From: Mitsuaria sp. 7
Lineage (GTDB): Bacteria > Pseudomonadota > Gammaproteobacteria > Burkholderiales > Burkholderiaceae_C
Length of the DNA stretch: 64,000 nt
Assembly (NCBI RefSeq): GCF_001653795.1
Contig: NZ_CP011514.1
Span: 3,862,279 to 3,926,278 of the forward strand
Direction of reading: 5' to 3'
The number at the start of each line of letters is the position of its first letter. Positions within the stretch are counted from its first letter, which is position 1. This document shows positions 63,317 to 64,000 of the stretch, piece after piece. A model generated the notes under the pieces. That model made no database searches and was not told the origin of the DNA. It worked only from the letters and a program-made list of their open reading frames with translations. The translations under genes and the position numbers were made by a program.

Positions 63317-64000
63317 TCAGGCGGCAGGCGCCGCCTTCTCCTGATCGCGCCTGCCGGCGGTGAGCCACAGGATCACCGCGAACACCGCGCCGCCGACGCT
63401 GGCGAGTCCGAAGAACAGCATCATCGGCTCATAGCCGGCGGGGTTCTGCGCGCTCGCGCCGGCGCGGTCGTTGAGCCAGCCGGCGACGAGGTTGGCGCCG
63501 GCGATGCCGGCGTTCTGCGCGACCCACATCAGCCCGAGGGCCGTGCCGAAGCGCGACGGCGACACGAGCTTGCTGGCCAGCGGCCACATCACCGCGGGCA
63601 CCAGCGAGAAGCTCACGCCGATCAGCGCGGTCGAGATCCACAGGCTGGCCGAGGTCAGCGCCATCATCGCCATCGCGATGGGCAGCAGCACCGCGCCGAA
63701 GGCCAGGAACGGCGCGTAGCGGCCGAAGCGGTCGCACAGCCAGCCGAAGGCCGGTGTCGCGAAAACGGCGGCCAGGAACACGTAGCTGTTCATCGCGCCG
63801 GCCGAGGCCAGGTCCAGGCCGTGCGCGTGCTGGAAGTACTTGATCGAGAAGGTGCTGCGGAACGCGAGGATCACCGAGTACCAGAGCACGCACAGCGTGA
63901 GCAGGTACCAGTAGGCCTTGCCGAAGTGCAGCAGGTCGCGCCACACGAAGGGCTGCGCCTGCTTCTCGATCTCGCCCTTGGCGGAGGCGGCGATGCGGCG
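63317..64000 (-). CDS. MFS transporter, N-terminal part beyond the window
   Basis: C-terminal half of a major facilitator protein, 227 codons visible and open to the window edge (frame continues to 64000 as ...RRIAASAKGEIEKQ). About six helices are visible, with LAAVFATPAFGWLCDRFGRY as the helix 8-9 motif A-like loop. The segment FRSTFSIKYFQHAHG recalls MFSD1-type and dipeptide/organic-anion transporters, weakly. The substrate is unknown. Confidence 0.85.
   Translation of the reverse strand, partial: RRIAASAKGEIEKQAQPFVWRDLLHFGKAYWYLLTLCVLWYSVILAFRSTFSIKYFQHAHGLDLASAGAMNSYVFLAAVFATPAFGWLCDRFGRYAPFLAFGAVLLPIAMAMMALTSASLWISTALIGVSFSLVPAVMWPLASKLVSPSRFGTALGLMWVAQNAGIAGANLVAGWLNDRAGASAQNPAGYEPMMLFFGLASVGGAVFAVILWLTAGRRDQEKAAPAA

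Overview
The window is high-GC DNA with dense operons and short intergenic gaps. It looks like a chromosome segment of a betaproteobacterium of the order Burkholderiales, perhaps a Roseateles/Mitsuaria-like genus. The support is a bo3-type quinol oxidase operon, a DUF971-ubiE pair, a PEP-CTERM protein, a Bug-type (TctC-like) binding protein, a hemP/hmu haem locus and an IS481-family element. The genus is inference from gene content. No rRNA, tRNA, CRISPR array, phage or plasmid module was recognised.

Layout. 1-3725 (minus): cyoA-cyoB-cyoC, with cyoC cut by the window edge. 3945-5303: an MHS-type major facilitator transporter divergent from cyoA. 5455-10972: a MarR-controlled efflux operon (marR, FUSC pump, DUF1656, HlyD-type fusion protein, NodT-type outer-membrane lipoprotein) behind a 22-bp palindromic operator. 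11125-14342 (minus): a PEP-CTERM protein followed by a large CehA/McbA-type PHP lipoprotein. 14733-17421: a flavodoxin-fold reductase, a small acidic protein, ubiE and DUF971. 17622-21878: a secreted S8 protease and an M13 metallopeptidase. 22300-26139: a small exported protein, a Bug-type binding protein and a chemoreceptor. 26200-27454: a complete IS481-family element that has split a palindromic repeat. 27590-31513 (minus): a 1307-residue FAD/Fe-S oxidoreductase. 31883-37003: ugpB-ugpA-ugpE-ugpC-ugpQ for glycerol-3-phosphate and glycerophosphodiester uptake. 37035-41091: a 17-bp tandem repeat, a GNAT acetyltransferase, an MFS exporter and a gamma-glutamyltransferase homologue. 41684-51728: an iron/haem block (bfd, bfr, hemP, TonB-dependent receptor, hmuSTUV, tonB and a DUF2325 protein) with Fur-box-like promoters. 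51768-64000: unrelated exported, enzyme and regulator genes, including a GH16-CBM6 glucanase behind a LacI-type palindrome, a MerR/hydrolase pair, DoxX, a methyltransferase and the 3' part of an MFS gene.

The genes that most clearly work together are four sets. The efflux operon follows the AaeXAB/FUSC plan with its own MarR repressor. The ugp operon imports glycerophosphodiesters and cleaves them with UgpQ. In the haem block, iron is stored in bacterioferritin and released by Bfd, and haem is taken through the receptor, moved by HmuTUV, degraded by HmuS and energised by a dedicated TonB. In the PEP-CTERM/PHP-lipoprotein pair, two exported proteins are probably co-transcribed.

No clearly unprecedented multi-gene system was found. 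The best candidates for something undescribed are the DUF2325 coiled-coil protein at the end of the haem operon, the PEP-CTERM/PHP-lipoprotein operon, a possible leaderless hemP message, and the 17-bp repeat array at the ugpQ/acetyltransferase junction.
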